64,000 bases of DNA from Conus ventricosus (GCA_018398815.1 CM031628.1:13471026-13535025); one strand, 5' to 3'; shown: positions 1-11,620, numbered from the stretch's first letter. Program-made: numbers and translations. The notes: generated from the sequence alone by a model not told the origin.

Positions 1-849
1 GAGGCTGTTGGAGTCTGACTGCCCACAACCTGCTTGCAGCTTCAAAAAAGGAGATCTTCTTTTCTGTTTTATCCGTTGAATGGTGGATTCCTGAATCCAT
101 TGAGGACAGTTTCTTGAAGAGGAGGGATGATCGCCACCGCAGTTAGCACAATGTGCCGGATCTTTGCACGGCCCATCATGGATTGCCTTGCAGCAAACAC
201 CGCACACCTCCTGCCCAGAACAGCGGTCTCTGACATGTCCAAACCTCTGGCACCTGAAGCATCTCAACGGGGACGGGACATACAGCTGAACACGGACGTT
301 CAGGTAGCCAACTTTGATGACCGGAGGCAGCACAGGGTTGCAGAAGGTCAGAAAGAGGGTGTTGGTGGCCACTCTCTCTGCACCTTTCTTGACTGTTACC
401 CTGCGCACCTCCGTCACACCCTGGGACGCCAGTTCCGTTTTTATTTCTGCCTCTGAGACACCCGTTAGATCTCTGCAGCGAATCACACCTTTCGATGAAT
501 TTAACTGTTTATGGGGAGTCACCCTGATCTCCCTATCCACCAATTTTGTTGCCCTCAACAGCTGTTCAGATTGTTTTCTTCATCGACATTGAACTAGAAA
601 CAATCCATTCCTCAACCTTTGACGGACTGAGGGTCACCTGCTAAGCCTTGAAAGCCCTTTTGAATAGCAAAAGGGCTCAGAGCTGAAAGGGGTCTTTCCT
701 GCTCCGTTCCTTCCACCACGAGCCAGGAAGCCCAGAAACCTGTCCTGTCTAACCTCTGTATCAGAGTCACTGTCACCTTCGAAATCCCCTGAAATAGGGG
801 AAGCTGCCTTCCTTTTCTTCTTGGGGGGAATGTTTTTAGAAAAAGCCAT
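1..849 (-). pseudogene. LINE-A ORF1 fragment (zinc-knuckle RNA-binding protein), frameshifted
   Basis: ORF1 of this family binds RNA as a gag-like chaperone. The start is the ATG at 849, giving an N-terminus beginning MAFSKNIPPKKK, followed by an acidic Ser/Asp stretch (GDSDSDTEV) as in the other copies. The frame breaks soon after this stretch: this copy reads VRQDRFLGF where LINE-B reads VRQRTGFWASW. Sequence homologous to the zinc-knuckle region continues in other frames to base 1. The reading upstream from 885 would need a non-ATG start and is not used. Broken; no intact protein is expected. Confidence 0.8.
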
Positions 850-1589
850 AATAATTTTATAATGTTTCATCTCTCCCTTACCCACCCACCTTGGAGTCCA
901 ACTAAGGGGCCAGGGCCAAGAATCACTGTCTTGACCCCTTCCAGGCTTCAGGAGAGATATACAACAGACAAAAACCTACTAACCCTATCCCCCCTGATCA
1001 TGCCCAACTCCCGGGAACAGAGAGCTGAGCACTGCAGGGGTTACCTTGGCCAGCCAGAGAAATGCCTGTTTTGACCCAGCCCCAAGAAGGGGAGCCGATT
1101 AGTACACCCGGGCCAGAGTGTACTCCCTGTCTAGGAGAGGTCCGAGCCAAAGTGATGTGTTGAGAGCGCTGGCCCTCTCAATCACCAGGATCTCATTCCC
1201 TCCGACACAGGTCGCACCGCACGGCAAACGCGGCGGATCTTAAGGAGACCACAGAGAGAAAAGGAGTGTGTAAAAGAAGACTTGAAGGGGAGACGAAGAT
1301 AGAAAAGGGCCAAATAAGGAAGGCAGAAAACAAGAAAAGGAGAAAGGCGGGTTACTCTTAGTCAGGATCCTCACCCTTAGCCTATCTGACATGGGAAGCC
1401 CTACCAGGGGCATCAACTCCTTACCACGTTATGCTTAGGCCAGACAGCATCTTGGCTTTTCGGACCTAGAAGCAGTTTAAAAAAAAAACCAAGCCTATCT
1501 TAAAGCATTGATGCCCCCGCCAGCAAAGCCTAAGGGATCACTGGACCGCGCAAGCCCTCCGACCACGACAAGGTCGCAACCCCCGAGGG
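1..1589 (-). mobile_element. LINE-A: 5' part of an I/nimbus-like non-LTR retrotransposon
   Basis: Minus-strand copy cut by the window start. It holds the ORF1 N-terminal half (ATG complement at 847-849) and about 740 bp of 5' UTR. It aligns base for base with the 5' ends of LINE-B, LINE-C and LINE-H. The outermost 5' bases (plus strand ending gcaaccccc-gaggg near 1589) match the 5' ends of the other copies, which each abut a target duplication, so 1589 is taken as a true 5' terminus. It abuts a GT microsatellite directly. No target duplication can be tested because the 3' end is outside the window. Confidence 0.88.
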
Positions 1590-1602
1590 GTGTGTGTGTG
1601 TG

Positions 1603-1640
<38 letters not shown>

Positions 1641-1681
1641 TGAGTGAGCGAGCGAGTGTGTGTATCTGTGTTGTGTGTGTA

Positions 1682-1728
<47 letters not shown>

Positions 1729-1781
1729 GAGAGAGAGAGTGTGTGTGTGCGTGTGTGTGTGTGTGTTTGTGTGAGACAGAG

Positions 1782-1858
<77 letters not shown>

Positions 1859-1926
1859 TGTGTGTGTGTGTGTGTGAAAAAAGAGTGAAAAGAGTGTGAG
1901 AGAGAGAGAGAGAGTGAGGGCATAGG

Positions 1927-1994
<68 letters not shown>

Positions 1995-2012
1995 GCATGA
2001 GCGAGTGTGTGT
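1590..2012. repeat. Compound (GT)n/(GA)n microsatellite
   Basis: Alternating blocks of GT and GA dinucleotides on the plus strand, with minor interruptions, starting exactly at the LINE-A 5' end. Long open frames of His-Thr, Arg-Glu or Cys-Val here come only from the dinucleotide periodicity. Confidence 0.97.
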
Positions 2013-3939
2013 GTGTGTGGGGAGGTGGGGGGTTGTGCATGAAGAGTGCCCAACTTAATATTAAAATAGCATGAAAATACAGACGACGACAACAGTTAAC
2101 GATCACTAAATGATGTTTTCTTATACATTATGTTCTTGAAAGTGACATCTGTGAGCAGTCAACAGCCTACGTGACGTTAGCTTCATACACACCATGCAAT
2201 GACAGCAAAGAAAAACAGTTTTGGGGAAACAGGATAATTGGTCCAGACTTTCACACTGGCATTTGTCAAAATGATTTCTCAAGTACATTGCATGGTGAAA
2301 CCTGCACATGCCTGATAAAGTGTCATTATCTGACTCTGTTGTTCTCAGTCTGTTGTCTGTCAGATCTGTTGCTAGGTAAAAAGGTCACAGGATGGAAACA
2401 GGCGATAGTTGGCAAATGGCCCTAACAATTTTTGAAGTCTGTAGATGCTGCTGTTGTTTTTTTTTTCCACAATAAGAGTTTAAAAGGCAAAGTTTTTCCC
2501 GTTTGTTTTGTTTCATTTAAAAGGAAAGAGAGCTAAACAGACAGAAAAAAAAGTGTTGAACGCATTTTCCCAAGCCAATTTGACTTACTTTTTCAACCTG
2601 TTCCACAGACACCATCCAACCTTCATGCATCCGTCCTTTCCCCTGCACACAATTCAAATCAGCAGTGCATCTCCTGCAACACTCTTCACTCAAAACAAAC
2701 AGAAAAATCAAATCAAATCAAAGTTTCACATTTCCTGAGATGAGGGGGAGAATGGAACTTGTAGTAAAAAAACAAAAAAACTTAACTTTCAGCAAACAAG
2801 CTGACATTTTCAGTAAGCAACATGGAATGTACCGCAGACACTCGGCAAATCCACAGCAAACATCAATTAAAAACAAACATATTATTTGTTACTACTAATA
2901 CCATTTGTTGGTAATTTGCACTCCCTAATATACTCACCTCTCTCCTACCTCCATTTCATTAACCACCATAATAAGCCACAGATTCAGAATTTCTGCCTCT
3001 CCATCCCGCTCAGACTTAGTAACCCACACTGGAAGTCATTTTTAAACATTCTAAGTAAGCATCAAAGCAACAGTTGAATACAGACTGTGTGAAACTTTCC
3101 CAAGTCATAACAGATCGCGGGGGCGAGGATTGGGGGTGCACGTGGGGATGGGTATGGAAGCCGGTGGGAGCAGGGAGGGAGGGAGAAGTGGAGGGGAGGG
3201 GAGTATGAGTGTGCATATAACATGCCAACAACAGATCAACAAATCTTGAGCTTAGGAGAAGTCTATGGGCATATTCTGTAGCAAGAGTAGTCATATTTTA
3301 GAGTTTTCATGATTTACTCCACCATGTTTTACACAGACACTCAAATCATCCAGGCAAACTTCCAAGTGCTTGCAAACCTTTCAAATCTTCGATGAGGTTC
3401 CATGCCCTTCTTTCATATATAAAATGACCATAGGGTTCGGTTTCTGCTCAATGAGTGGCGTTCAAAATTAACGTTTGATGTTAATTTGACACAGCTGATT
3501 TTGCTTCCAGGTCAGCGACACAGGCAGCTAATACAAAACCAATACTTTTGTCAGCTTCGCTATGTTCATACACAGTGTGATGAAAGCGATACTCAAAAAT
3601 CATATTTCGGTGATCCTTTTAACAAATGCACCACTCCTTAGCCCGTGATATATTCGGTAGTAAACAACAGACATTCCATGGTAGTTGGCCTCTGTGGGTT
3701 AAAAAGTGTTGTTCTCACCAAACAAAAACACAGTGGTGGCCAACACTCTTTTTTTTTCCCCCAATTTTGGGCTCCTGCCTCTGCAAGCTCCTATTTCCAA
3801 CAGACAAAGAGTGCCTCAGAACGTCCTGACCTTGCCATTGTCACAGCATGCTGCCTGTGGGAGTTTGTATTTCCAGCACGGAATACTGCCTCAGAGATGC
3901 CAGGTGGAGATTCATCCTTGATGTTGGAGACCAGCTGTG
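2013..3939. other. Non-coding stretch, no gene recognised
   Basis: AT-rich sequence without a repeat array, a recognisable protein domain or a convincing exon. There is a G-rich patch at about 3118-3210. The ORFs here are short and low in complexity. It is probably intronic or intergenic DNA. Confidence 0.5.
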
Positions 3940-3944
3940 TGCTG

Positions 3945-4432
3945 AGCACCTTCAGGGCTGCATGGCAGTTCTTCATCCACCCTGACCACTGACACTGACC
4001 ATCAACTTCAGGGCTGCATGGCAGTTCTACATCCACCCTGATTACTGACACTGACCATCAACTTCAGGGCTGCATGGCAGTTCTACATCCACCCTGACCA
4101 CTGACACTGACCATCAACTCTACACCTCAGGGCTGCATGGCAGTTCTACATCCACCATGACCACTGACCATCAACTCTACACCTTCAGGGCTGCATGGCA
4201 GTTCTACATCCACCCTGACCACTGACACTGACCATCATCTCTGCACCTTCAGGGCTGCATGGCAGTTCTACATCATCCCTGATGACACTGACCATCAACT
4301 TCACACCTTCAGGGCTGCATGGCAGTTCTACATCAAGCCCGACCACTGACACTGACCATCAACTCTACACCTTCAGGGCTGCATGCAGTTCTACATCCAC
4401 CCTGACCACTGACACTGACACCAACACAGCCC
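3945..4432. repeat. Minisatellite, unit about 60 bp, roughly 8 copies
   Basis: The repeated block contains 'cagggctgcatggcagttct', then acatccaccctgaccactga and cactgaccatcaact. Copies differ by small indels and by the presence or absence of a 'ctctacacctt' insert. The first copy starts in otherwise unique sequence at about 3945. Confidence 0.9.
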
Positions 4433-4547
4433 GAATACCTAGTCTCATAGACTTCCTAATGGCAAGTTAAGCAGTAAAGACAAAATGGTCAACTGCACAT
4501 ACAGAAGACAGATCAAAGCTAAACTGTACAACCAACCAACAACACGA

Positions 4548-4990
4548 TTCAAAGAAAGAACAGGGGTATGCCACTAGTTGGTTTTAAAGCACAAAACCAA
4601 ACAACATGATTGAAAGAAAGAAAAGGGGGTATGCCACTAGTTGGTTTTAGAGCACAAAACCAAACAACATGATTCAAAGAAAGAACAGAGGGTATGCCAC
4701 TAGTTGGTTTTAGAGCACAAAACCAAACAACATGATTCAAAGAAGGCAAAGAGGTATGCCACTAGTTGGTTTTAGAGCACAAAACCAAACAACATGATTT
4801 AAAGAAGGGAAAGAGGTATGCCACTAGTTGGTTTTAGAGCACAAAACCAAACAACATGATTCAAAGAAGGGAAAGAGGTATGCTACAGGATGGCTTCATG
4901 GGGAAAAACCACAACCAAACGACATGATTCACAGAGAGAAAAAGGTCTGCCACTAGATGACTCAAAGGGAAAGAGCACAGCCAAACATGT
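4548..4990. repeat. Minisatellite, unit about 62 bp, roughly 6-7 copies
   Basis: The unit contains 'gtatgccactagttggtttt', then agagcacaaaaccaaacaac and atgattcaaagaa. The last copies, near 4880-4990, are more diverged. The frame open across it on the minus strand is a by-product of the repeat. Confidence 0.9.
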
Positions 4991-5001
4991 TTAAAAGAAA
5001 G

Positions 5002-5385
5002 GGAAATGGGTGTGTCACAAGATGGCTATAACAGCACAATCAAACTCTACAACTCACAGAAGGAAAGGAATGTGTCACTAGATAGCTATAACAGCATGAT
5101 CAAACTATGTAATTCACAGAAGGAAATGGGTTTGTCACTAGATGGTTATAACAGCACAATCAAACTCTACAAATCACAGAGGGAAATGAGTGTGTCACAA
5201 GATGGCTATAACAGCACAATCAAACTCTTCAATTCACAAAAGGAAAGGGGTGTGTCACTAGATAGCTATAACAGCATGATCAAACTATGTAATTCACAGA
5301 AGGAAATGGGTGTGTCACTAGATGGCTATAACAGCACAATCAAAGTATATAATTCACAGATGGAAATGGGTGTCACTAGATAACT
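5002..5385. repeat. 60-bp minisatellite, about 6.4 copies, open in one plus-strand frame
   Basis: The exact 60-bp period contains 'gtgtcactagatggctataa' followed by cagcacaatcaaact. Because 60 is a multiple of 3, one plus-strand frame (5006-5383) stays open and reads a 20-residue repeat around DGYNSTIKLYNSQKE. No start context, splice signals or homologous domain support a protein. Two alternating unit variants suggest a 120-bp higher-order unit. Confidence 0.88.
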
Positions 5386-5559
5386 CAAAGGGAAAGGAAA
5401 CATCCACCGATTAAAAAAAGAGGGAAGGAGTCTGCCACATGATCGATCAAACAAGGCAGGAAATGCATCCATAGGCAGAAGAGAGGAGAAGGTGGGTTTC
5501 TGAGCCACACACTTTCTATTAATGAGGATAAAGCAACAGAAAATTTTGTATAAAGGATG

Positions 5560-5960
5560 CATGTGTTTTAATCATACAGTCAGAGAATGAGGACGAGTAG
5601 AAAACTGTCTATGTATATATAGATAGGCGTCCTAACTTCAGAGAGTCAGTGAATGAGGATAAGATAAAAATCACGTGCATACAGATCATGCATGTTCCAA
5701 CTTCTCACTATGAGCAATTGAGGATAAATAACAAATCTACAGTGCGTAGATTATGGGAGTCCTAATCAGTCACTGTCAGAAAATAAGCAGAAGTAACACA
5801 CTGCCTACAGATCCTGAGCATCTAGGATACTCACAGTCAGTAAATGAGGATAGGTAGCAAAGTGACTCTATACAGACTATGAGTATTCAGACTACTCACA
5901 ATGGGTGAATGATGATATGAAACAAATTACATCTATTAAAAGCATGTGTGTCTGCAGAAC
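5560..5960. repeat. Degenerate tandem repeat, unit about 75-80 bp, about 5 copies
   Basis: Recurring elements are 'tcagtgaatgaggataa', a variable A-rich part, then 'catacagatcatg' or similar and a 'cctaact' or 'ctactcac' part. Copies are much more diverged than in the three arrays to the left. Confidence 0.65.
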
Positions 5961-6891
5961 CTGTAATGAACTTATCTGAAACATTTTATTTGTTCACGGC
6001 GAAGATCATAAAAAGAAAGCTTGGTCACTTCAGGACGAAAGGGACATACAGATTGTTACATGCTAAACCGCCGACTGCCTCAACACAAGATGAGCGAACA
6101 TGTACAGGTAAGCACACTAGCTTGTAAGAGTTCATTGTAGTTCCTGTGTAACGTGTTCGCTTGCAGTCGACAAACTTCACCAGACAGTATTGAAACGAAA
6201 AGGATCCTTTTATTTACAAACGTTGAAGAATATAGGAACACAAACAGCAATCAACTGACCTTCAGGTTCAATAAGTCGTACAGGGACTCGGTTGTACATG
6301 CAGCAGCCAATATTCTTTCTACTAATGGCAGCTTTTTATCAACTAGACTCAAACACCATGAAGATTCGAACACTTCTGTGCTCGACAATGACTAGAACTC
6401 TTCAGCCACTCTCATTTCTCTCTCCCTCCCAGTCCCACAGCTCTCATCCTTTTATCTGTTATCTAAAGAATATTCTTGCACATACTCGATCATTCTTTTC
6501 TGGAATATTCTGCATATCGGCAAGCTCAACCAATGAAACCGCAAAAAACTTATGCGAATGTAATCGGTCAGCTTCTACAACATTCTCAAACCTTCAGTAA
6601 TGCACTAGCAACATTATGGAGACCTGGTGAACATTCTAACATAATCTCGAATATTCCAGTCACATTATCAATCGATCCGAAAACAAAACTGAACCATTAG
6701 GCATACCTTCACTTTCCAAATGTTTTGAATAAATGAACAATAGCACTACATTGACCGAAAATCCAGAGATCTAAAAGAGATAAGTAAAAGGAGGCTTGCA
6801 ACTTGTCATTATGTGCTATGACGTCTTTCGCGAAAGTTCCCCCTCTCTTGTCTCCCTTTTAAATTGTAACACAGATATTCACACAACTTAC
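5961..6891. other. Non-coding stretch upstream of the TM exon (plus coordinates)
   Basis: No repeat array or recognisable gene. ORFs of up to about 100 aa are unstructured and match nothing I know. If the minus-strand membrane protein gene is real, this is the intron following its TM exon. Confidence 0.45.
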
Positions 6892-7003
6892 GGTCGGTTG
6901 TTGCAACACTTGTAGATGACAGCCACGATGATCACACCCACGATCACGACCACAACGCTCACGATGCCCACGATCAATGCTGTAGGTGAATTTTGTCCCG
7001 CAC
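6892..7003 (-). CDS. Exon encoding a transmembrane segment of a single-pass membrane protein
   Basis: Read on the minus strand, a 112-bp exon is bounded by an AG acceptor (complement of 7004-7005) and a strong GTAAGT donor (complement of 6886-6891). It starts in phase 1 and ends in phase 2. Translation gives a short linker (GAGQNSPTA), then about 22 hydrophobic residues rich in Val and Ile (LIVGIVSVVVVIVGVIIVAV), then a basic, Cys-containing stop-transfer sequence, IYKCCNNRP. This is a typical type I membrane anchor. The phase-1 start fits the phase-1 end of the exon at 34737-34931, so the two are probably consecutive exons. The polypyrimidine tract is moderate. Family unknown; no later cytoplasmic exon was identified. 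Confidence 0.72.
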
Positions 7004-7142
7004 CTTCAAAACATGTCATGCTTGAAATCTTAAAAATCAAATACCTTTTCACCACAATTAACATTTAAACAAACTTAAAATTAATCTTAAGAAATAGATG
7101 TACGGCTATTCTAACTGTACTGAGGTTTTTTAACCGATGTCA

Positions 7143-7635
7143 GCCACCACAGAGGAGTGGCAGTATCACTGGGATGTGAGCTGGGGGGTTAAAGGGTCGA
7201 ACCTCACAGGTGGCGTGCACTGTGAACATTTCCATCCCGCCAGCTCCTGTCCCTGGCTGTTGAGTGTGCTGTGGACGGCGGCTGGAAGACTGACACCACA
7301 TCTGAAGTTTCCTTCACTTCATGGGTGTGTGGGACATAGCTGTTTGAACTGGCCAGATAACACCACACATTAAGTTTCCTTCACTTTATGGATGTGTCTC
7401 TGACAGTGTTCTTCACAATGCATGACTGAAAACTCTCAGGCTTCTTTCCCTTTATGATTGTATCGGACATGGTTGCGTACACTGGACCATTAACACCAAC
7501 AACTGAAGTGTCATTCACTTCATGGATGTGTCTGACCTGGTTGTGTGAACTGGAGGACTAACACCACACTGTAAGGAGTGTCTTGACAGTGTTGCTCAAA
7601 CTGCATGACCATCAATGCAGGTGTTTGTGTCATTT
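7143..7635 (+). repeat. SINE-derived sequence with its 3' part re-amplified in tandem
   Basis: The segment at about 7225-7320 aligns with the body of the tRNA-headed SINE at 35998-36280: the 'cagctcctg..cc' block, the gctgtggac block, and a TTTCC-TTCACTT-ATGGATGTGT block matching SINE tttcatccacttaatggatg. That last block then recurs in diverged form near 7365, 7450, 7510 and 7585. The end, 'gtgttgctcaaactgcatga' then ccatcaatgcaggtg, matches the SINE 3' part. The tRNA head is weak or lost. Confidence 0.6.
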
Positions 7636-7990
7636 GCACCATGTCAACACAGGCTTAAACGTGAGCGTAAAGTACACAACTCTGTCACACCAACTTGCAC
7701 CATGTCAACACTGACTTAAAGTACAACTCTGTCACGCCAACTTGCACCATGTCAACGCTGACTTAAAGTACAACTCTGTCACGCCAACTTGCACCATGTC
7801 AACACTGACTTAAAGTACAACTCTGTCACGCCAACTTGCACCATGTCAACACTGACTTAAAGTACAACTCTGTCATGCCAACTTGCACCATGTCAACACT
7901 GACTTAAAGTACAACTCTGTCATGCCAACTTGCACCATGTCAACACTAACTGAAACAAAGGCGTAAAGTACAACTCTGTCATGGAAACTT
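7636..7990. repeat. 47-bp minisatellite, about 7 copies
   Basis: The unit contains 'ttgcaccatgtcaacactga', then cttaaagtacaactctgtca and cgccaac. It begins at the end of the SINE-derived block ('gtcatttgcaccatgtcaac'), so the array may have been seeded from its edge. The first and last copies carry extra bases (aaacgtgagcg; gaaacaaaggcg). Confidence 0.9.
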
Positions 7991-8227
7991 GGAGCAAAAC
8001 TAAACTTCACAGCATCATCCTCACTAACCCCGGAGTTTAAAATTCTACGTCCCTTCACACACAGTGCATAACTAACAACCAGGGGTTTGTATCGCATAGT
8101 AGTTCTAACTCTGGCTAGTTTGATAAAATAACAAAGTGTCATCCCTCCAAAGGGTGGTCACATCGAACAGCAGAGTAGCATTTCCCACATCATTCACAGC
8201 AGACTTACCTCCCTCCCCACCATTTGC

Positions 8228-8341
8228 CCCCCTCTTCCCAGTGAAACACTGCGTGTGGCAGAGAGTCTGTATGTGCATGCCATCTCTTCCAGTGAAACAC
8301 TGCATGTGGCAGAGAGTCTGTATGTGCATGCCATCTCTTCC
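8228..8341. repeat. Left part of the 52-bp minisatellite interrupted by a hAT element
   Basis: Just over two units: 'agtgaaacactgcatgtggc' followed by agagagtctgtatgtgcatg and ccatctcttccc. The array stops at 8341, where the transposon end begins, and resumes at 10918. Confidence 0.9.
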
Positions 8342-10917
8342 CAGCCAACCCCCCTGATGACTTGACCTTAAGATTTTGAAAATTTGACAGGAAGAAATGC
8401 ATTTTGACAGGAAAATCTGGCGCGCGCAAGAAATTCATAAAGAAATCAAATTTCATTCATCATTTATAGAAAAACAAGTAGAAGTGAATGAAGTTGAACT
8501 CACCAGTATGTACACTATATACAAGAAGAAAGCTGTCTACAGGGACTTCTTTGTTGCAGACTTGCAGGTCTGCAACAGTTTCTCAGATAAGGCAGTCTGA
8601 TGGCACGGCACACGTTCACCAGATTTGAGGACCATGAGGGCACTTAAAGTGTCAGAAGTCATGGTTCCCCTGAAATCAGTCTTGTTCTTCCTCACCATAG
8701 AGAAGATGCGTTCACATGCGCAGTTGGAGACAGGAATCAGGAGTATTCCTTGCATGACTGCTGCCAGGTTCTTGAACTTGAGACTTCCATTGTGATCTGT
8801 TATTTTGGCCATCATCTGCCACTGGAGCTCAGCACATTCTTGATCCATCACATCAGGTGGCACAGAATCCTCAGACTGGTACTCAAGGTATTCACAGAGG
8901 AGATTATCTTGGGTAGCACCATCTTGTAGAAGGCAAGGAAAGCGATGAATGAAGTAATCCAGGGATGCAGACTTTGCTTGGTTCCTCAGCCTGATATCTG
9001 CAACCTCTGCATGTCTCCACAGTGGCTGATCTGTGGGGTTCATCTTCTCCACCATGTATGTACATGTCGCTTGGAAGAAGGCCTTCACATTCTTGAAAAA
9101 GATCTCCTTCTCCTTGCTTTGAATGCCCTCCTTCAGATGTTGTCGGGTCTGGTAGCCAATGAAGAGATCATCATCACCTTTGATGTTGTAACTAGATTTG
9201 AAGTCCACCTCCATCAGAGCCCCTGATTCAAAGCACATGGTTTCACGAATGAAAGCAGCAGCTTCTTGAACAGACTTTCCAGATCCCTTTTGATGAGATG
9301 GATCCTGGCATGATCCGTCTGGAGCTGTTTGTTGGCTTTGTCAAAGATCTCAATGACTGCTGCATAGAAATGCACATACAGCTTCGCTGTCCGTCGGCAG
9401 AAGAATTCCTTCAGCTTTTCTTTGATGGACGATGCTTCATCAGATGATCTGTCTGACGTCTTCATGGAGCATTCCTGCTTGAAGAACATCTTCAGGGCCT
9501 CCCACTGCTCAAGGACTCTGGACAGAGCGGCGCCAAGGGACAGCCACCTGGTGGGAACGTGTGAAATGACTTGATGCTGGGGAACACTGCACTTTTGTTG
9601 ACAGTCCTGAAAACGCTGCTGCCTTCCACTGCTCTTGGACATGTACCATGATAGCTGCCTCATGATGTCATCCATGTCAATTTTCCCCTGGCCTTCATGC
9701 CTCTCTTGAGTGCCAAATGATGAGATGACAAACACATCAGCCAAGAAAACATCCGAATGTTTCTCGCGCACATACGAGATCACACCTTTGTGGGCCCTGT
9801 CATCACGTATGCGTTGTCACACACTAATGCTAAGCAGTTCTTCCATGGGATGTCCAGAGAACTAAGCTCTTTGTCGAGTATGGCGAAAATGTTCTCCCCT
9901 GTTGACGACTCGCTGCAGACTGGATTACACAAAAGCTCCGTCTTGATCATGCCATCACAAACAGTCCGAACGACGATGGGATAACATTTGTCTCCACCCT
10001 CCTGGCTGCCGTCTGTTCCGATAACAAAAGGCCCTTTCTTCATACTGGCAGCGAGCTCTAAAGCCTTCCCTCTGCTGCAGGCTTTGACTATCAGTTGTTT
10101 TCGTCCTTCCACTGCTGTACTCCTTAGCAATTTTGCTGTCCGGAAACATGGCTCGGAACAGGGGCCCCGCATGGTCAGCAGCACTGATAGCGATGTTGTG
10201 CTCCACCAGAAAGTGAGAAAACAAGGTCTCAGCCCGAATCGTCGACAGCTCTGAACTCCCCTCTGAAGTGCTGGATGAGAAGAAATTACTCAACTTGACC
10301 GTCTTCTTCAGCGCCTTGCTCCTCTCCACGTGGCGAGCAGAGGAACAATGGCGACTTACATCATCCAGCCCGCCATAGCAGATCTTGAAATCCAGTTCAC
10401 ATGGAACGCAGCGTGCATGATTGGTAGAAACTTTAGAAGCGATTATGCATGGATACTCCTTCGAGTAGTGCGGCAGGAATTTCTGATGGTACGAGGTCTT
10501 CTTTTTCGCTGGCCCTTCATCATTCGTGCCTTTGCGTTTTGCGACAGCGCTTTTGTCCGCCATAGTCTGATAGAGAGCAGTGAAAATCGCAAAGTCTCGC
10601 GATAGGCTAGACACTCCTGCCACACGCAGCTTGTGTCGCCTGCTACAGTAGCAGACGACGCATGTTGAACACAAGTGTTAGAGACTGAGAGACTGAGCGT
10701 TCAGTAGGCCAGTACATCGGCTAGCTTTGTCTCAAAGCGAGCGACTTGAGCTACTCGCACTATTATTGTGCAAGCTGAGCGCTTACTTTTGGAAATGGAT
10801 GGTCGGAAGATTTCAGTTTTTTTTTTCGCCGGAAGAAATACCGATTGACCAGAAGATCGGAAGAAATTAATTTGACCGGAAGAAAATCCGGCGAAACCAG
10901 AAGGGTTGGCAGCACTG
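8342..10917 (-). mobile_element. hAT-superfamily DNA transposon inserted in a minisatellite
   Basis: The boundaries are set by the interrupted 52-bp minisatellite on both sides. The ends are imperfect inverted repeats: the left end begins CAGCCAACCC and the right end reads, in reverse complement, CAGTGCTGCCAACCC. Both have subterminal repeats of ggaagaaat/gacaggaa type. It carries one degenerate transposase on the minus strand. No clean 8-bp target duplication is visible, possibly because the flanks are themselves repeats. Decayed and not autonomous. Confidence 0.78.
8537..10563 (-). pseudogene. hAT transposase with N-terminal BED-type zinc finger, frameshifted
   Basis: The ATG at 10563 starts MADKSAVAKRKG. 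Next come a BED-like finger (CVPC, then HCSSARH), the RAETLFSHFLVEHN segment, MFPDSKIAKEYSSGRTKTT, and a core with VIGTDGSQEGGDK and LVCDNAYVMTG that probably holds catalytic Asp residues. HVPTRWLSLGAALSRVL and the C-terminal hAT dimerisation signature around NCACERIFSMVRKNKTDF follow. Family knowledge: hAT enzymes cut and paste DNA in the nucleus. The frame shifts at about 10110, 9780 and 9230, so no full-length enzyme is made. Resembles SCAND3/ZMYM6-like transposase proteins; the exact hAT subgroup is not resolved. Confidence 0.85.
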
Positions 10918-11268
10918 TCCCAGTGAAACACTGCATGTGGCAGAGAGTGAGAGTCTGTATGTGCATGCCATCTCTTCCCAATGAAACACGGTGTGTGGCA
11001 GAGAGTCTGTATGTGCATGCCATCTCTTCCCAGTGAAACACTGCATGTGGCAGAGTGAGAGTCTGTATGTGCATGCCATCTCTTCCCAGTGAAACACTGC
11101 GTGTGGCAGAGAGTCTGTATGTGCATGCCATCTCTTCCCAGTGAAACACTGCGTGTGGCAGAGAGTGAGAGTCTGTATGTGCATGCCATCTCTTCCCATT
11201 GAACACTGTGTGTGGCAGAGAGTAAGAGTCTGTATGTGCATGCCATCTCTTCCCAGTGAAACACTGCT
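10918..11268. repeat. Right part of the 52/58-bp minisatellite, about 6.5 copies
   Basis: Same unit as at 8228-8341, with some copies carrying an extra 'gagagt' that makes them 58 bp. The overlapping minus-strand frames of about 140-190 aa are the repeat read in three frames and are not genes. Confidence 0.93.
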
Positions 11269-11491
11269 GCAGGACAAGAGTCCCAAAGAGCACGGCAGAG
11301 AGTATGAGAGTGGCAGAGAGCAAGAGTCTGTATGTGCAGGCCGTTCTGTGTTTTAACCCGTTTTCATGCGCTGGATAAAAATGTCATGCGTCTTCCACAG
11401 TTCCTCAAATTTCTCACCGACTTCACTTGTATGAATACAAATGTTTGGAACTGTAGTTGTGAGAATACTTGTGGTTTTACTGTTGGTCAAG

Positions 11492-11492
<1 letters not shown>

Positions 11493-11538
<46 letters not shown>

Positions 11539-11551
11539 ATGCGTGTGTGCA

Positions 11552-11613
<62 letters not shown>

Positions 11614-11620
11614 TGAGTGT
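11493..11620. repeat. (GT)n microsatellite
   Basis: About 120 bp of GT with two 'gcatgc' interruptions near 11538 and 11550. Confidence 0.97.

Noticed and set aside
1495..2106. Long minus-strand His/Thr/Ser open frames (about 200 aa)
   Set aside because: They arise solely from the GT/GA microsatellite and appear in all frames of that tract.
3945..5385. CRISPR array
   Set aside because: The units are contiguous minisatellites without constant repeats and unique spacers, in eukaryotic DNA.
10701..11323. Three overlapping frames of 139-187 aa
   Set aside because: The 52/58-bp minisatellite read in three phases; the same peptide repeat recurs in each and stops outside the array.
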